64,000 nt of DNA, from assembly GCA_035771165.1 (NCBI GenBank), contig JAWNZC010000468.1:248501-312500 (forward strand), written 5' to 3'. The position numbers and the translations under genes are program-made. Shown here piece after piece: positions 22,361 to 35,219 of this stretch. This DNA comes from Paragorgia papillata (lineage: Eukaryota > Cnidaria > Anthozoa > Scleralcyonacea > Coralliidae). The notes below the pieces were generated by a model, which did no database searches, had not been told where the DNA came from, and saw only the letters and a list, made by a program, of their open reading frames with translations. The number at the start of each line of letters is the position of its first letter. The first letter of the stretch is position 1.

Positions 22361-23417
22361 TAAACTAATACAATATATTACACAAATTTAATAAAATTGC
22401 ATTAATGTTAACATAGTTGCATCTGCTTATAGTGTACATGAAATGAAAAACTACGATATAATTTTTTTTACTAAACTTGAAGTTCATAATCTAAATAACC
22501 ATTTTCAAAAAATAAATACGTGATATGCGTTTCGAGATATTGAATGCCGAAATCGCCCCCTTGGCATTTCAATATTACAACATGACGAAAGACTGGGAAT
22601 GAATATACGGGGCAGATGACGTATGCAGGGTGACTATATAATATTCTGAAATCCATTGTTCTTATGCATAGTTGTCACCAAATACATTTAGTCATGCCAA
22701 ACTTTTAGAGTTGATAGCTCGAAGACTGCAAAAGATTCACTTAAAATTTTCAGTGAACGCTCTTGGCTGCTACTTGTTTCATTAAAGCAAAAAAAATGCT
22801 GGCGATTTTTTCACTTCATGTACACTTTAAGTATAATTTTAATTTGCAGCATATCCCTTCTGGGCCGCCGTAATTATGTACTACTCAATGTTTTGCGAAC
22901 TAAGTTGTATCTTTTTATAGACAAATTGATGTATTTCTCAATTGGGGTTTCTCGTATTTTACTCTATGGGGGGAATTCTTAGCAAAATAGCAGATGCTTT
23001 AACTTGTACAGATAATCAAGTGATCGACTTCTATTATTTAGAAAGTCGCACTCGAGACTTTATATGCATCGTTTTGTTACATATTGTATGACAAATCAAC
23101 ATAGCGAATTTACATGTAGCTGGTAGAAGTCTTCTTACCATGTTGGTCAAAGAACATTATGCACAAAGAAATGGTATAAGTCGACATATTTTTCGGTTAC
23201 TGTCAGTTCAGGCCGGTAATCAAGTCTTATTAGGAGAAATAGGTTTTGTAGTTACTAAAAGTATAGTTGATGGACAAAATATTTCAGATACATGCGAGCA
23301 TGTTGAAGTTATATAAGGGCCTCTTTTACAACTATTTAAAAAGTAAATCAAATTTTGTTTTTTGCGGTTCTTTGGTTGACAATGTAAGCATATCCGCATA
23401 TAGAATTACAAGTTTAC

Positions 23418-23498
23418 CTGTTTTGGCGTCCTGTTGTTTATTTGAAGACTGTGCAGGTGATGGAGAAGGATTCCTTCTTTTACTCGCCGTTTTTTTCA
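23418..23498 (-). CDS. Exon A, copy 1
   Basis: Acceptor ATTTTCACAG, donor AACAG|GTAAAC, 81 bp, phase 1 on both sides. It encodes VKKTASKRRNPSPSPAQSSN plus a short Gln/Asp/Lys tail ending in G: a basic KKTASKRR patch (candidate nuclear localisation signal) followed by an SPSP motif. Copy-specific: Gln where other copies have His, and Pro at the RRN-P position. It is the last repeat exon before the zinc-finger exon, 4.6 kb away. Confidence 0.5.
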
Positions 23499-24619
23499 CT
23501 GTGAAAATAAAAACATAATTAGATATTTTTTGTATTGTAATCTAAATAAAAATATGTCTAATATAATGTGAATGTCTAGTTAATATAAATAAAAAAATGT
23601 TAAACCTCAAAATAATGTTGGACGCAGTAGAGTTTAGTTATGTAATGTTTAAAACACGAGCAACAGTAAATACATGCTGCAGGTTTTTTGAACGATAACA
23701 AAAACGTTGTCTAAATCCCAAAAATTAAAGACATCTTGAGCAAAATCTCATTACAAAATCGCCGACATACTGATTTTATTTTACCATGCATGTGGTGACT
23801 ATTTGTAGCCTATAATTCTTGATTTGAGGCGATTAATATATATATTTTTTTAAATCCTTTCCAAGAACCAAGTTTAACATCCCTGAGATGTTATCTCGGG
23901 TACTTTAATTAGTGGTTTGTGACTATTAGTGCATGTCTGGTTAGAAATTATTGGTAAGTTTTATGCCTCCCGAAGGTCGATGCATGGCTAAATTAAAAAA
24001 GCCCGAAGTTTAAGACTAAAGGTATATTACTAAAGTTTTTTTTGGTAAAGTTTAGCGGAAAATGAAAAAGACAAATCGTGAAAATCCGTTCAGTAGACAA
24101 AATGTTTCACAGGATTTTTCAACATCATCCTTGAGTAGGTTTTAATTTCATTTTATTAGTAAAAAAATGAACACGTCTAGAGAAAGATAAACACATTTTT
24201 TGATATAATAACTTCTCTATGTTAACAGAACAGCCAGAAATAATCTTATTTTGACTTGTAAGTCTGACATATGGGCATTTTTTCATGGCAACAAAAGTGC
24301 AACATTCGAGCATACCATTTCCCCTTACCCAAACCAGAAAAAAACAACCAAAATACAGTATATGTCTAGACAACCAAAGAACCTTGTCCCCAGGGCATCG
24401 GAAAGGGGACGCGAAGTTAAACAAGCGCCCTGGGAAATCACGCGGGAAAGTATTGTAATATGGGAAATATCCCCCCCACCCCCCCACCCCCCCTCAGTTT
24501 GACATCCCCTCCTCAGTCTGTTGCACCAGTCAAGTTGACAGTTCTTTTGAAAGTCAACTATGTTTGTGCATGCATGGATGTAAACAAACATATTCTTTTT
24601 CAATAGAACAATATTTCTG

Positions 24620-24859
24620 CTATGAACACTGTAGATAGGGATCTCTAGGAGCAGGGGTAAACATCACTTTCGACAAACTAATCGTGAGTCGCATATGAAT
24701 CATATCGTGAATCTCTGTATGTAAAAACCCCTTATAACATTCAGTTCTTGGAATATAATTCATTTCGACATTATTGTGATTTATTGTGTCGTACATTAAC
24801 AAACCTAAGTTCCTAGCTCGTCTTATGGCAAGCTCCTCCCAATTTAATTGTTTTAACAT
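24620..24859 (-). pseudogene. LINE reverse-transcriptase C-terminal relic (repeated in each unit)
   Basis: The peptide LNWEELAIRRARNLGLLMYD followed by TINHNN resembles the conserved W-x-L-x-x-R-R end of cnidarian and chordate non-LTR reverse-transcriptase proteins. It is short, has no catalytic part, and abuts exon B, so it is intronic debris. Equivalent copies: 27868-28107, 31105-31374, 34336-34575, 37575-37814. A shorter version precedes exon C, showing that B and C arose by duplication of exon plus flank. Confidence 0.3.
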
Positions 24860-24866
24860 ATCTAAC

Positions 24867-24947
24867 CTTCATTTCTTTCCCGTTCACAGTCAGACGAGTC
24901 CGTAAATGAATAAACGTCTCGTGGTTTGGGACACCTTTTCTTAGTAG
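24867..24947 (-). CDS. Exon B, copy 1
   Basis: Acceptor TTTTTAATAG, donor GAAG|GTTAGA, 81 bp, phase 1 symmetric. It encodes ATKKRCPKPRDVYSFTDSSD followed by CERERNE: basic start, acidic/Ser TDSSD core, charged end. The alternative acceptor eight bases later (CTACTAAG) would put a stop in frame, which supports the chosen site. Confidence 0.5.
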
Positions 24948-25285
24948 CTATTAAAAACAAGAAACAGAAACAATTATATCTGATATATATGAGTGCTGCG
25001 TGAGAATACGCCCCGAGTGCGATGCAGTATAATTATGAGGTAGCGAATTCGGTTTTTTTGGACCTCTGTATGAAAAAGATCCCTTATAACATTCATGCAG
25101 TTCTTGGAATATAATTCATTTCGACATTATGTCTGAGGTTTCGCATGAGCCGAGAATTATAAGGATTATTTTCAAACTTTTGGGTGCATTGTGATTTATT
25201 GTGTCGTACATGCATTAACAAACTTAAATGCCCATCTCGTCTTACGGCAAGCCCCTCCCAATTTAATTGTTTTAATATATCTAAC

Positions 25286-25369
25286 CTTCATTTATTTTCG
25301 GTTGTTCACAGTCAGACGAGTCCGTAAATGAATAAACGTCTCGTGGTTTGGGACACTTTTTCTTAGTAG
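25286..25369 (-). CDS. Exon C, copy 1
   Basis: Same acceptor and donor as exon B, 84 bp, phase 1 symmetric. It encodes ATKKKCPKPRDVYSFTDSSD then CEQPKINE. It differs from B mainly in the last eight residues. It lies 340 bp upstream of B in transcription order, with shared flanks: a tandem exon duplication within the unit. Confidence 0.5.
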
Positions 25370-25499
25370 CTATTAAAAACAAGAAACAGAGACAATATTA
25401 TATCTGATATATATATATATATTTATATATAAGTAGCGTGCTGCGTAGGCAGTGTAGAAACAACAATCGAAATAAAAATACTCGTGATGGTTGAGTGCG

Positions 25500-26338
25500 T
25501 AGCCGCCCTTAGAAAAAATCTACTGGCACCAGCGGGTACCTTTTCTTGTTCCCGCGTACCCATTGTTACACGTGCTCCTTTCTTAACTCCGCTACATGTA
25601 TTTTGGGACGTAAATCTAATTTTGTTATGTTCAGCATAATTTTACTTGCATCTCTTCCAACATCATTTACTGTATTTCTTGCAATAAATGTTGCATGCTT
25701 TACATCGGTGAAACTGGCAGACGTTTATCTGACAGATTTGCTGAACATCTTCGTTCCGTGAGGAACAATGATGCTGGCAAGCCTGTTACCCGACATTTTA
25801 ATAGTGCCAACCATTGTATTTCAGACATGTAAGTTTGTGCCATCTCACCCATTTCTGGCGGTAATGTCAGCCGCAAAAGACTAGAAAAGCGTCTCATTTT
25901 CAAAATTGGTACCATTCATCCTCACGGACTCAACGAACGTTTTTCTTTTATTTAACACCTCTGAAGACGTTGTTTCTGTTTAGCAAGGGCGGACATAAAC
26001 TGCGTTTTCACTTTATTGATTTACCTATTTTTACTCTCGCTCATCCTTTTTACACCCCCTCCTTTTTGCTCATCGACGGTATTAATAGCTTTCGCATCTC
26101 ATTATCGATTTGTTATTGTTATTTTGCTTTGATTGGCTAATTTTTCACATCTCATTATCAATTTGTTATTGATATTTTTATCTGATTGGCTTATTTTTGG
26201 TCACATGATTATCTTTCGTATATAAGCTCATTGTTTGTTTACACTCTTTACGTTTCTCTCTGACGAAGGGCCTTCGCTCGAAACGTTAGACTCCTACGTT
26301 CTCTGTTTCGGCAGTATATCTAACCTTACTATATTTCG

Positions 26339-26381
<43 letters not shown>
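25500..26381 (+). pseudogene. Penelope-like element 3' relic, unit 1 (GIY-YIG endonuclease)
   Basis: Three broken frames in a row read APAGTFSCSR, RTHCYTCSFLNSATC and FTCISSNIIYCISCNKC followed by MLYIGETGRRLSDRFAEHL (25695 on). This is the Cys-rich linker and GIY-YIG nuclease (IIY...LYIG, Arg of GRRL) of Penelope-like elements, with RKRLEKRLIFKIG supplying the likely catalytic Glu. Frameshifts separate the three parts, and an in-frame TAA follows ISDM in this copy. Downstream come a 3' region with CTGACGA...CGAAAC (26260-26284) and a TA tract of about 20 repeats (26340-26381). Sense is opposite to the host gene. Confidence 0.7.
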
Positions 26382-26385
<4 letters not shown>

Positions 26386-26679
26386 AGAAACAAACAAAGT
26401 GTTGTTCGCGAAATGTCGAAAAGTGCTCAATACCATATTTTTCGGTTACTGTCAGTTCAGGCCGGTAATCAAGTCTAGGAGAAATAGGTTTTGTAGTTAC
26501 TAAAAGTATAGTTGATGGACAAAATATCAAGAAAAACGATATTTCAGATACATGCGAGCATGTTGAAGTTATATAAGGGCTGCTTTTACAACTATTTAAA
26601 AAGTAAATCAAATTTTGCTTTTTGCGGTTCTTTTTGATTGACAATGTAAGCATATCCGCATATAGAATTACAAGTTTAC

Positions 26680-26760
26680 CTGTTTTGGCGTCCTGATGTT
26701 TATTTGAAGACTGTGCAGGTGATGGAGAAAGATTCCTTCTTTTACTCGCCGTTTTTTTCA
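26680..26760 (-). CDS. Exon A, copy 2
   Basis: Same splice sites as copy 1. RRN is followed by Leu instead of Pro, and His replaces the copy-1 Gln. Frame intact, 81 bp. Confidence 0.5.
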
Positions 26761-28114
26761 CTGTGAAAATAAAAACATAATTAGATATTTTTTGTATTGT
26801 AATCTAAATAAAAATATGTCTAATATAATGTGAATGTCTATAGTTAATATAAATAAAAAAATGTTAAACCTCAAAATAATGCTGGACGCAGTAGAGTTTA
26901 GTTATGTAATGTTTAAAACACGAGCAACAGTAAATACATGCTGCAGGTTTTTTGAACGATTACAAAAACGTTGTCTAAGCCCCAAAAATTAAAGACATTT
27001 TGAGCAAAATCTCATTACAAAATCGCCGACATACCAATTTTATTTTACCATGCATGTGGTGACTATTTGTATAATTCTCGATTTAAGGTGATTAATATAT
27101 TTTTTTTAAAAATCCTTTTCAAGAACCAAGTTTAACATCCCTGAGATGTTATCTCGGGTACTTTAATTAGTGGTTTGTGACTATTAGTGCATGTCTGGTT
27201 AGAAATTATTGGTAAGTTTTATGCCTCCCGAAGGTCGATGCATGGCTAAATTAAAAAAGCCCGAAGTTCAAGACTAAAGGTATATTACTAAAGTTTTTTT
27301 TGGTAAAGTTTAGCAGAAAATGAAAAAGACAAATCGTGAAAATCCGTTCAGTAGACAAAATGTTTCACAGGATTTTTCAACATCATCCCTGAGTAGGTTT
27401 TAATTTCATTTTATTAGTAAAAAAATGAACACGTCTAGAGAAAGATAAACACATTTTTTGATATAATAACTTCTCTATGTTAACAGAACAGCCAGAAATA
27501 ATCTTATTTTGACTTGTAAGTCTGACATATGGGCATTTTTTCATGGCAACAAAAGTGCAACATTCGAGCATACCATTTCCCCTTACCCAAACCAGAAAAA
27601 AAACCACCAAAATACAGTATATGTGTAGACAACCAAAGAACCTTGTCCCCAGGGCATCGGAAAGGGGACGCGAAGTTAAACAAACGACATGGGAAATCAC
27701 GTGGGAAAGTATTGTAATATGGGAAATACCCCCCCTCCCCCTCAGTTTGACATCCCCTCCTCAGTCTGTTGCACCAGTCAAGTTGACAGTTCTTTTGAAA
27801 GTCAACTATGTTTGTGCATGCATGGATGTAAACAAACATATTCTTTTTCAATAGAACAATATTTCTGCTATGAACACTGTAGATAGGGATCTCTAGGAGC
27901 AGGGGTAAACATCACTTTCGACAAACTAATCGTGAGTCGCATATGAATCATATCGTGAATCTCTGTATGTAAAAACCCCTTATAACATTCAGTTCTTGGA
28001 ATATAATTCATTTCGACATTATTGTGATTTATTGTGTCGTACATTAACAAACCTAAGTTCCTAGCTCGTCTTATGGCAAGCTCCTCCCAATTTAATTGTT
28101 TTAACATATCTAAC

Positions 28115-28195
28115 CTTCATTTCTTTCCCGTTCACAGTCAGACGAGTCCGTAAATGAATAAACGTCTCGTGGTTTGGGACACCTTTTCTTAGTAG
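28115..28195 (-). CDS. Exon B, copy 2
   Basis: Identical by eye to exon B copy 1 including both splice sites. Frame intact. Confidence 0.5.
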
Positions 28196-28533
28196 CTATT
28201 AAAAACAAGAAACAGAAACAATTATATCTGATATATATGAGTGCTGCGTGAGAATACGCCCCGAGTGCGATGCAGTATAATTATGAGGTAGCGAATTCGG
28301 TTTTTTTGGACCTCTGTATGAAAAAGATCCCTTATAACATTCATGCAGTTCTTGGAATATAATTCATTTCGACATTATGTCTGAGGTTTCGCATGAGCCG
28401 AGAATTATAAGGATTATTTTCAAACTTTTGGGTGCATTGTGATTTATTGTGTCGTACATGCATTAACAAACTTAAATGCCCATCTCGTCTTACGGCAAGC
28501 CCCTCCCAATTTAATTGTTTTAATATATCTAAC

Positions 28534-28617
28534 CTTCATTTATTTTCGGTTGTTCACAGTCAGACGAGTCCGTAAATGAATAAACGTCTCGTGGTTTGGG
28601 ACACTTTTTCTTAGTAG
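28534..28617 (-). CDS. Exon C, copy 2
   Basis: Identical by eye to exon C copy 1; Asp retained in the PRDVYS motif. Confidence 0.5.
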
Positions 28618-28749
28618 CTATTAAAAACAAGAAACAGAGACAATATTATATCTGATATATATATATATATTTATATATAAGTAGCGTTCTGCGTAGGCAG
28701 TGTAGAAACAACAATCGAAATAAAAATACTCGTGATGGTTGAGTGCGTA

Positions 28750-29612
28750 GCCGCCCTTAGAAAAAATCTACTGGCACCAGCGGGTACCTTTTCTTGTTCC
28801 CGCGTACCCATTGTTACACGTGCTCCTTTCTTAACTCCGCTACATGTATTTTGGGACGTAAATCTAATTTTGTTATGTTCAGCATAATTTTACTTGCATC
28901 TCTTCCAACATCATTTACTGTATTTCTTGCAATAAATGTTGCATGCTTTACATCGGTGAAACTGGCAGACGTTTATCTGACAGATTTGCTGAACATCTTC
29001 GTTCCGTGAGGAACAATGATGTTGGCAAGCCTGTTACCCGACATTTTAATAGTGCCAACCATTGTATTTCAGACATGTAAGTTTGTGCCATCTCACCCAT
29101 TTCTGGCGGTAATGTCAGCCGCAAAAGACTAGAAAAGCGTCTCATTTTCAAAATTGGTACCATTCATCCTCACGGACTCAACGAACGTTTTTCTTTTATT
29201 TAACACCTCTGAAGACGTTGTTTCTGTTTAGCAAGGGCGGACATAAACAGCGTTTTCACTTTATTGATTTATCTATTTTTACTCTCGCTCATCCTTTTTA
29301 CACCCCCTCCTTTTTGCTCATCGACGGTATTAATAGCTTTCGCATCTCATTATCGATTTGTTATTGTTATTTTGCTTTGATTGGCTAATTTTTCACATCT
29401 CATTATCAATTTGTTATTGATATTTTTATCTGATTGGCTTATTTTTGGTCACATGATTATCTTTCGTATATAAGCTCATTGTTTGTTTACACTCTTTACG
29501 TTTCTCTCTGACGAAGGGCCTTCGCTCGAAACGTTAGACTCCTACGTTCTCTGTTTCGGCAGTATATCTAACCTTACTATATTTCGATTATATATATATA
29601 TATATATATATT
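28750..29612 (+). pseudogene. Penelope-like element 3' relic, unit 2
   Basis: Same broken frames as unit 1. The GIY-YIG segment runs 28943-29203 with the same internal TAA after ISDM. The hammerhead-like motif starts at 29509, and the TA tract is shorter (about 12 repeats). Confidence 0.7.
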
Positions 29613-29909
29613 CAAAGAAACAAACAAAGTGTTGTTCGCGAAATGTCGAAAAGTGCTCAATACCATATTTTTCGGTTACTCTCAGTTCAGGCCGGTAATC
29701 AAGTCTAGGAGAAATAGGTTTTGTAGTTACTAAAAGTATAGTTGATGGTCAAAATATCAAGAAAAACGATATTTCAGATACATGCGAGCATGTTGAAGTT
29801 ATATAAGGGCTGCTTTTACAACTATTTAAAAAGTAAATCAAATTTTGCTTTTTGCGGTTCTTTTTGATTGACAATGTAAGCATATCCGCATATAGAATTA
29901 CAAGTTTAC

Positions 29910-29990
29910 CTGTTTTGGCGTCCTGATGTTTATTTGAAGACTGTGCAGGTGATGGAGAAAGATTCCTTCTTTTACTCGCCGTTTTTTTCA
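29910..29990 (-). CDS. Exon A, copy 3
   Basis: Carries Leu after RRN like copy 2. Frame and splice sites intact. Confidence 0.5.
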
Positions 29991-31353
29991 CTGTGAAAAT
30001 TAAAACATAATTAGTTATTTTTTGTATTGTAATCTAAATAAAAATATGTCTAATATAATGTGAATGTCTATAGTTAATATAAATAAAAAAATGTTAAACC
30101 TCAAAATAATGCTGGACGCAGTAGAGTTTAGTTATGTAATGTTTAAAACACGAGCAACAGTAAATACATGCTGCAGGTTTTTTGAACGATTATATAAAAA
30201 CGTTGTCTAAGCCCCAAAAATTAAAGACATTTTGAGCAAAATCTCATTACAAAATCGCCGACATAACCAATTTTATTTTACCATGCATGTGGTGACTATT
30301 TGTATAATTCTCGATTTAAGGTGATTAATATATTTTTTTTAAAAATCCTTTTCAAGAACCAAGTTTAACATCCCTGAGATGTTATCTCGGGTACTTTAAT
30401 TAGTGGTTTGTGACTATTAGTGCATGTCTGGTTAGAAATTATTGGTAAGTTTTATGCCTCCCGAAGGTCGATGCATGGCTAAATTAAAAAAGCCCGAAGT
30501 TTAAGACTAAAGGTATATTACTAAAGTTTTTTTTGGTAAAGTTTAGCGGAAAATGAAAAAGACAAATCGTGAAAATCCGTTCAGTAGACAAAATGTTTCA
30601 CAGGATTTTTCAACATCATCCTTGAGTAGGTTTTAATTTCATTTTATTAGTAAAAAAATGAACACGTCTAGAGAAAGATAAACACATTTTTTGATATAAT
30701 AACTTCTCTATGTTAACAGAACAGCCAGAAATAATCTTATTTTGACTTGTAAGTCTGACATATGGGCATTTTTTCATGGCAACAAAAGTGCAAACATTCG
30801 AGCATACCATTTCCCCTTACCCAAACCAGAAAAAAAAAAACCCAAAATACAGTATATGTGTAGACAACCAAAGAACCTTGTCCCCAGGGCATCGGAAAGG
30901 GGACGCGAAGCTAAACAAACGACATGGGAAATCACGTGGGAAAGTATTATAATATGGGAAATATCCCGCCCCCCCCCCTCAGTTTGACATCCCCTCCTCA
31001 GTCTGTTGCACCAGTCAAGTTGACAGTTCTTTTGAAAGTCAACTATGTTTGTGCATGCATGGATGTAAACAAACGTATTCTTTTTCAATAGAACAATATT
31101 TCTGCTATGAACACTGTAGATAGGGATCTCTAGGAGCAGGGGTAAACATCACTTTCGACAAACTAATCGTGAGTCGCATATGAATCATATCGTGAATCTC
31201 TGTATGTAAAAACCCCTTATAACATTCAGTTCTTGGAATATAATTCATTTCGACATTATTGTGATTTATTGTGTCGTACATTAACAAACCTAAGTTCCTA
31301 GCTCGTCTTATGGCAAGCTCCTCCCAATTTAATTGTGTTTTAACATATCTAAC

Positions 31354-31434
31354 CTTCATTTCTTTCCCGTTCACAGTCAGACGAGTCCGTAAATGAATAA
31401 ACGTCTCGTGGTTTGGGACACCTTTTCTTAGTAG
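31354..31434 (-). CDS. Exon B, copy 3
   Basis: Exon unchanged. The flanking intron has a 2-bp insertion (TTGTGTTTT) that alters the neighbouring LINE relic frame but not the exon. Confidence 0.5.
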
Positions 31435-31772
31435 CTATTAAAAACAAGAAACAGAAACAATTATATCTGATATATATGAGTGCTGCGTGAGAATACGCCC
31501 CGAGTGCGATGCAGTATAATTATGAGGTAGCGAATTCGGTTTTTTTGGACCTCTGTATGAAAAAGATCCCTTATAACATTCATGCAGTTCTTGGAATATA
31601 ATTCATTTCGACATTATGTCTGAGGTTTCGCATGAGCCGAGAATTATAAGGATTATTTTCAAACTTTTGGGTGCATTGTGATTTATTGTGTCGTACATGC
31701 ATTAACAAACTTAAATGCCCATCTCGTCTTACGGCAAGCCCCTCCCAATTTAATTGTTTTAATATATCTAAC

Positions 31773-31856
31773 CTTCATTTATTTTCGGTTGTTCACAGTC
31801 AGACGAGTCCGTAAATGAATAAACGTTTCGTGGTTTGGGACACTTTTTCTTAGTAG
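31773..31856 (-). CDS. Exon C, copy 3
   Basis: One substitution changes PRDVYS to PRNVYS (Asp to Asn). Frame intact. Confidence 0.5.
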
Positions 31857-31989
31857 CTATTAAAAACAAGAAACAGAGACAATATTATATCTGATATATA
31901 TATATATTTATATATAAGTAGCGTGCTGCGTAGGCAGTGTAGAAACAACAATCGAAATAAAAATACTCGTGATGGTTGAGTGCGTAGCC

Positions 31990-32849
31990 GCCCTTAGAAA
32001 AAATCTACTGGCACCAGCGGGTGCCTTTTCTTGTTCCCGCGTACCCATTGTTACACGTGCTCCTTTCTTAACTCCGCTACATGTAGTTTGGGACGTAAAT
32101 CTAATTTTGTTATGTTCAGCATAATTTTACTTGCATCTCTTCCAACATCATTTACTGTATTTCTTGCAATAAATGTTGCATGCTTTACATCGGTGAAACT
32201 GGCAGACGTTTATCTGACAGATTTGCTGAACATCTTCGTTCCGTGAGGAACAATGATGTTGGCAAGCCTGTTACCCGACATTTTAATAGTGCCAACCATT
32301 GTATTTCAGACATGAAAGTTTGTGCCATCTCACCCATTTCTGGCGGTAATGTCAGCCGCAAAAGACTAGAAAAGCGTCTCATTTTCAAAATTGGTACCAT
32401 TCATCCTCACGGACTCAACGAACGTTTTTCTTTTATTTAACACCTCTGAAGACGTTGTTTCTGTTTAGCAAGGGCACATAAACAGCGTTTTCACTTTATT
32501 GATTTATCTATTTTTACTCTCGCTCATCCTTTTTACACCCCCTCCTTTTTGCTCATCGATGGTATTAATAGCTTTCGCATCTCATTATCGATTTGTTATT
32601 GTTATTTTGCTTTGATTGGCTAATTTTTCACATCTCATTATCAATTTGTTATTGATATTTTTATCTGATTGGCTTATTTTTGGTCACATGATTATCTTTC
32701 GTATATAAGCTCATTGTTTGTTTACACTCTTTACGTTTCTCTCTGACGAAGGGCCTTCGCTCGAAACGTTAGACTCCTACGTTCTCTGTTTCGGCAGTAT
32801 ATCTAACCTTACTATATTTCGATTATATATATATATATATATATATATT
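31990..32849 (+). pseudogene. Penelope-like element 3' relic, unit 3
   Basis: The GIY-YIG segment 32180-32440 is open here: AAA replaces the TAA found in units 1 and 2, so the endonuclease C-terminal part reads through to LNERFSFI and a natural stop. The two upstream frameshifts remain. Hammerhead-like motif at 32743; TA tract at about 32824-32849. Confidence 0.7.
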
Positions 32850-33146
32850 CAAAGAAACAAACAAAGTGTTGTTCGCGAAATGTCGAAAAGTGCTCAATAC
32901 CATATTTTTCGGTTACTGTCAGTTCAGGCCGGTAATCAAGTCTAGGAGAAATAGGTTTTGTAGTTACTAAAAGTATAGTTGATGGACAAAATATCAAGAA
33001 AAACGATATTTCAGATACATGCGAGCATGTTGAAGTTATATAAGGGCTGCTTTTACAACTATTTAAAAAGTAAATCAAATTTTGCTTTTTGCGGTTCTTT
33101 TTGATTGACAATGTAAGCATATCCGCATATAGAATTACAAGTTTAC

Positions 33147-33227
33147 CTGTTTTGGCGTCCTGATGTTTATTTGAAGACTGTGCAGGTGATGGAGAAGGAT
33201 TCCTTCTTTTACTCGCCGTTTTTTTCA
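33147..33227 (-). CDS. Exon A, copy 4
   Basis: Pro after RRN (RRNPSPSP). Frame intact, 81 bp. Confidence 0.5.
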
Positions 33228-34582
33228 CTGTGAAAATAAAAACATAATTAGTTATTTTTTGTATTGTAATCTAAATAAAAATATGTCTAATATAATGTGA
33301 ATGTCTATAGTTAATATAAATAAAAAAATGTTAAACCTCAAAATAATGCTGGACGCAGTAGAGTTTAGTTATGTAATGTTTAAAACACGAGCAACAGTAA
33401 ATACATGCTGCAGGTTTTTTGAACGATTATAAAAACGTTGTCTAAGCCCCAAAAATTAAAGACATTTTGAGCAAAATCTCATTACAAAATCGCCGACATA
33501 CCAATTTTATTTTACCATGCATGTGGTGACTATTTGTATAATTCTCGATTTAAGGTGATTAATATATTTTTTTTAAAAATCCTTTTCAAGAACCAAGTTT
33601 AACATCCCTGAGATGTTATCTCGGGTACTTTAATTAGTGGTTTGTGACTATTAGTGCATGTCTGGTTAGAAATTATTGGTAAGTTTTATGCCTCCCGAAG
33701 GTCGATGCATGGCTAAATTAAAAAAGCCCGAAGTTTAAGACTAAAGGTATATTACTAAAGTTTTTTTTGGTAAAGTTTAGCGGAAAATGAAAAAGACAAA
33801 TCGTGAAAATCCGTTCAGTAGACAAAATGTTTCACAGGATTTTTCAACATCATCCTTGAGTAGGTTTTAATTTCATTTTATTAGTAAAAAAATGAACACG
33901 TCTAGAGAAAGATAAACACATTTTTTGATATAATAACTTCTCTATGTTAACAGAACAGCCAGAAATAATCTTATTTTGACTTGTAAGTCTGACATATGGG
34001 CATTTTTTCATGGCAACAAAAGTGCAACATTCGAGCATACCATTTCCCCTTACCCAAAGCAGAAAAAAACAACCCAAAATACAGTATATGTGTAGACAAC
34101 CAAAGAACCTTGTCCCCAGGGCATCGGAAAGGGGACGCGAAGCTAAACAAACGACATGGGAAATCACGTGGGAAAGTATTGTAATATGGGAAATATCCCG
34201 CCCCCCCCCTCAGTTTGACATCCCCTCCTCAGTCTGTTGCACCAGTCAAGTTGACAGTTCTTTTGAAAGTCAACTATGTTTGTGCATGCATGGATGTAAA
34301 CAAACGTATTCTTTTTCAATAGAACAATATTTCTGCTATGAACACTGTAGATAGGGATCTCTAGGAGCAGGGGTAAACATCACTTTCGACAAACTAATCG
34401 TGAGTCGCATATGAATCATATCGTGAATCTCTGTATGTAAAAACCCCTTATAACATTCAGTTCTTGGAATATAATTCATTTCGACATTATTGTGATTTAT
34501 TGTGTCGTACATTAACAAACCTAAGTTCCTAGCTCGTCTTATGGCAAGCTCCTCCCAATTTAATTGTTTTAACATATCTAAC

Positions 34583-34663
34583 CTTCATTTCTTTCCCGTT
34601 CACAGTCAGACGAGTCCGTAAATGAATAAACGTCTCGTGGTTTGGGACACCTTTTCTTAGTAG
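34583..34663 (-). CDS. Exon B, copy 4
   Basis: Exon unchanged from the other B copies. Confidence 0.5.
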
Positions 34664-35002
34664 CTATTAAAAACAAGAAACAGAAACAATTATATCAGAT
34701 ATATATGAGTGCTGCGTGAGAATACGCCCCGAGTGCGATGCAGTATAATTATGAGGTAGCGAATTCGGTTTTTTTGGACCTCTGTATGAAAAAGATCCCT
34801 TATAACATTCATGCAGTTCTTGGAATATAATTCATTTCGACATTATGTCTGAGGTTTCGCATGAGCCGAGAATTATAAGGATTATTTTCAAACTTTTGGG
34901 TGCATTGTGATTTATTGTGTCGTACATGCATTAACAAACTTAAATGCCCATCTCGTCTTACGGCAAGCCCCCTCCCAATTTAATTGTTTTAATATATCTA
35001 AC

Positions 35003-35086
35003 CTTCATTTATTTTCGGTTGTTCACAGTCAGACGAGTCCGTAAATGAATAAACGTTTCGTGGTTTGGGACACTTTTTCTTAGTAG
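35003..35086 (-). CDS. Exon C, copy 4
   Basis: Shares the Asp-to-Asn change with copy 3, showing that units 3 and 4 are sisters. Confidence 0.5.
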
Positions 35087-35219
35087 CTATTAAAAACAAG
35101 AAACAGAGACAATATTATATCTGATATATATATAATTTATATATATAAGTAGCGTGCTGCGTAGGCAGTGTAGAAACAACAATCGAAATAAAAATACTCG
35201 TGATGGTTGAGTGCGTAGC

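Noticed and set aside
24125..24603. Minus-strand frames of 92-128 codons recurring in each 3.24-kb unit
   Set aside because: They cross a C-homopolymer of variable length, change frame between units and show no domain. The segment looks like a repeat fragment around GTCCCCAGGGCATCGG.
25546..25915. Both-strand 71-codon frames repeated in each unit
   Set aside because: They are shadow frames of the Penelope-like endonuclease. The plus-strand one does include the displaced RTHCYTCSFL part of that relic, which is annotated there.
26294..26761. Minus-strand frame of 150 codons containing exon A
   Set aside because: Only the 81 bp between the CACAG acceptor and GTAAAC donor is credited. The rest is intron read-through ending in the TA microsatellite.
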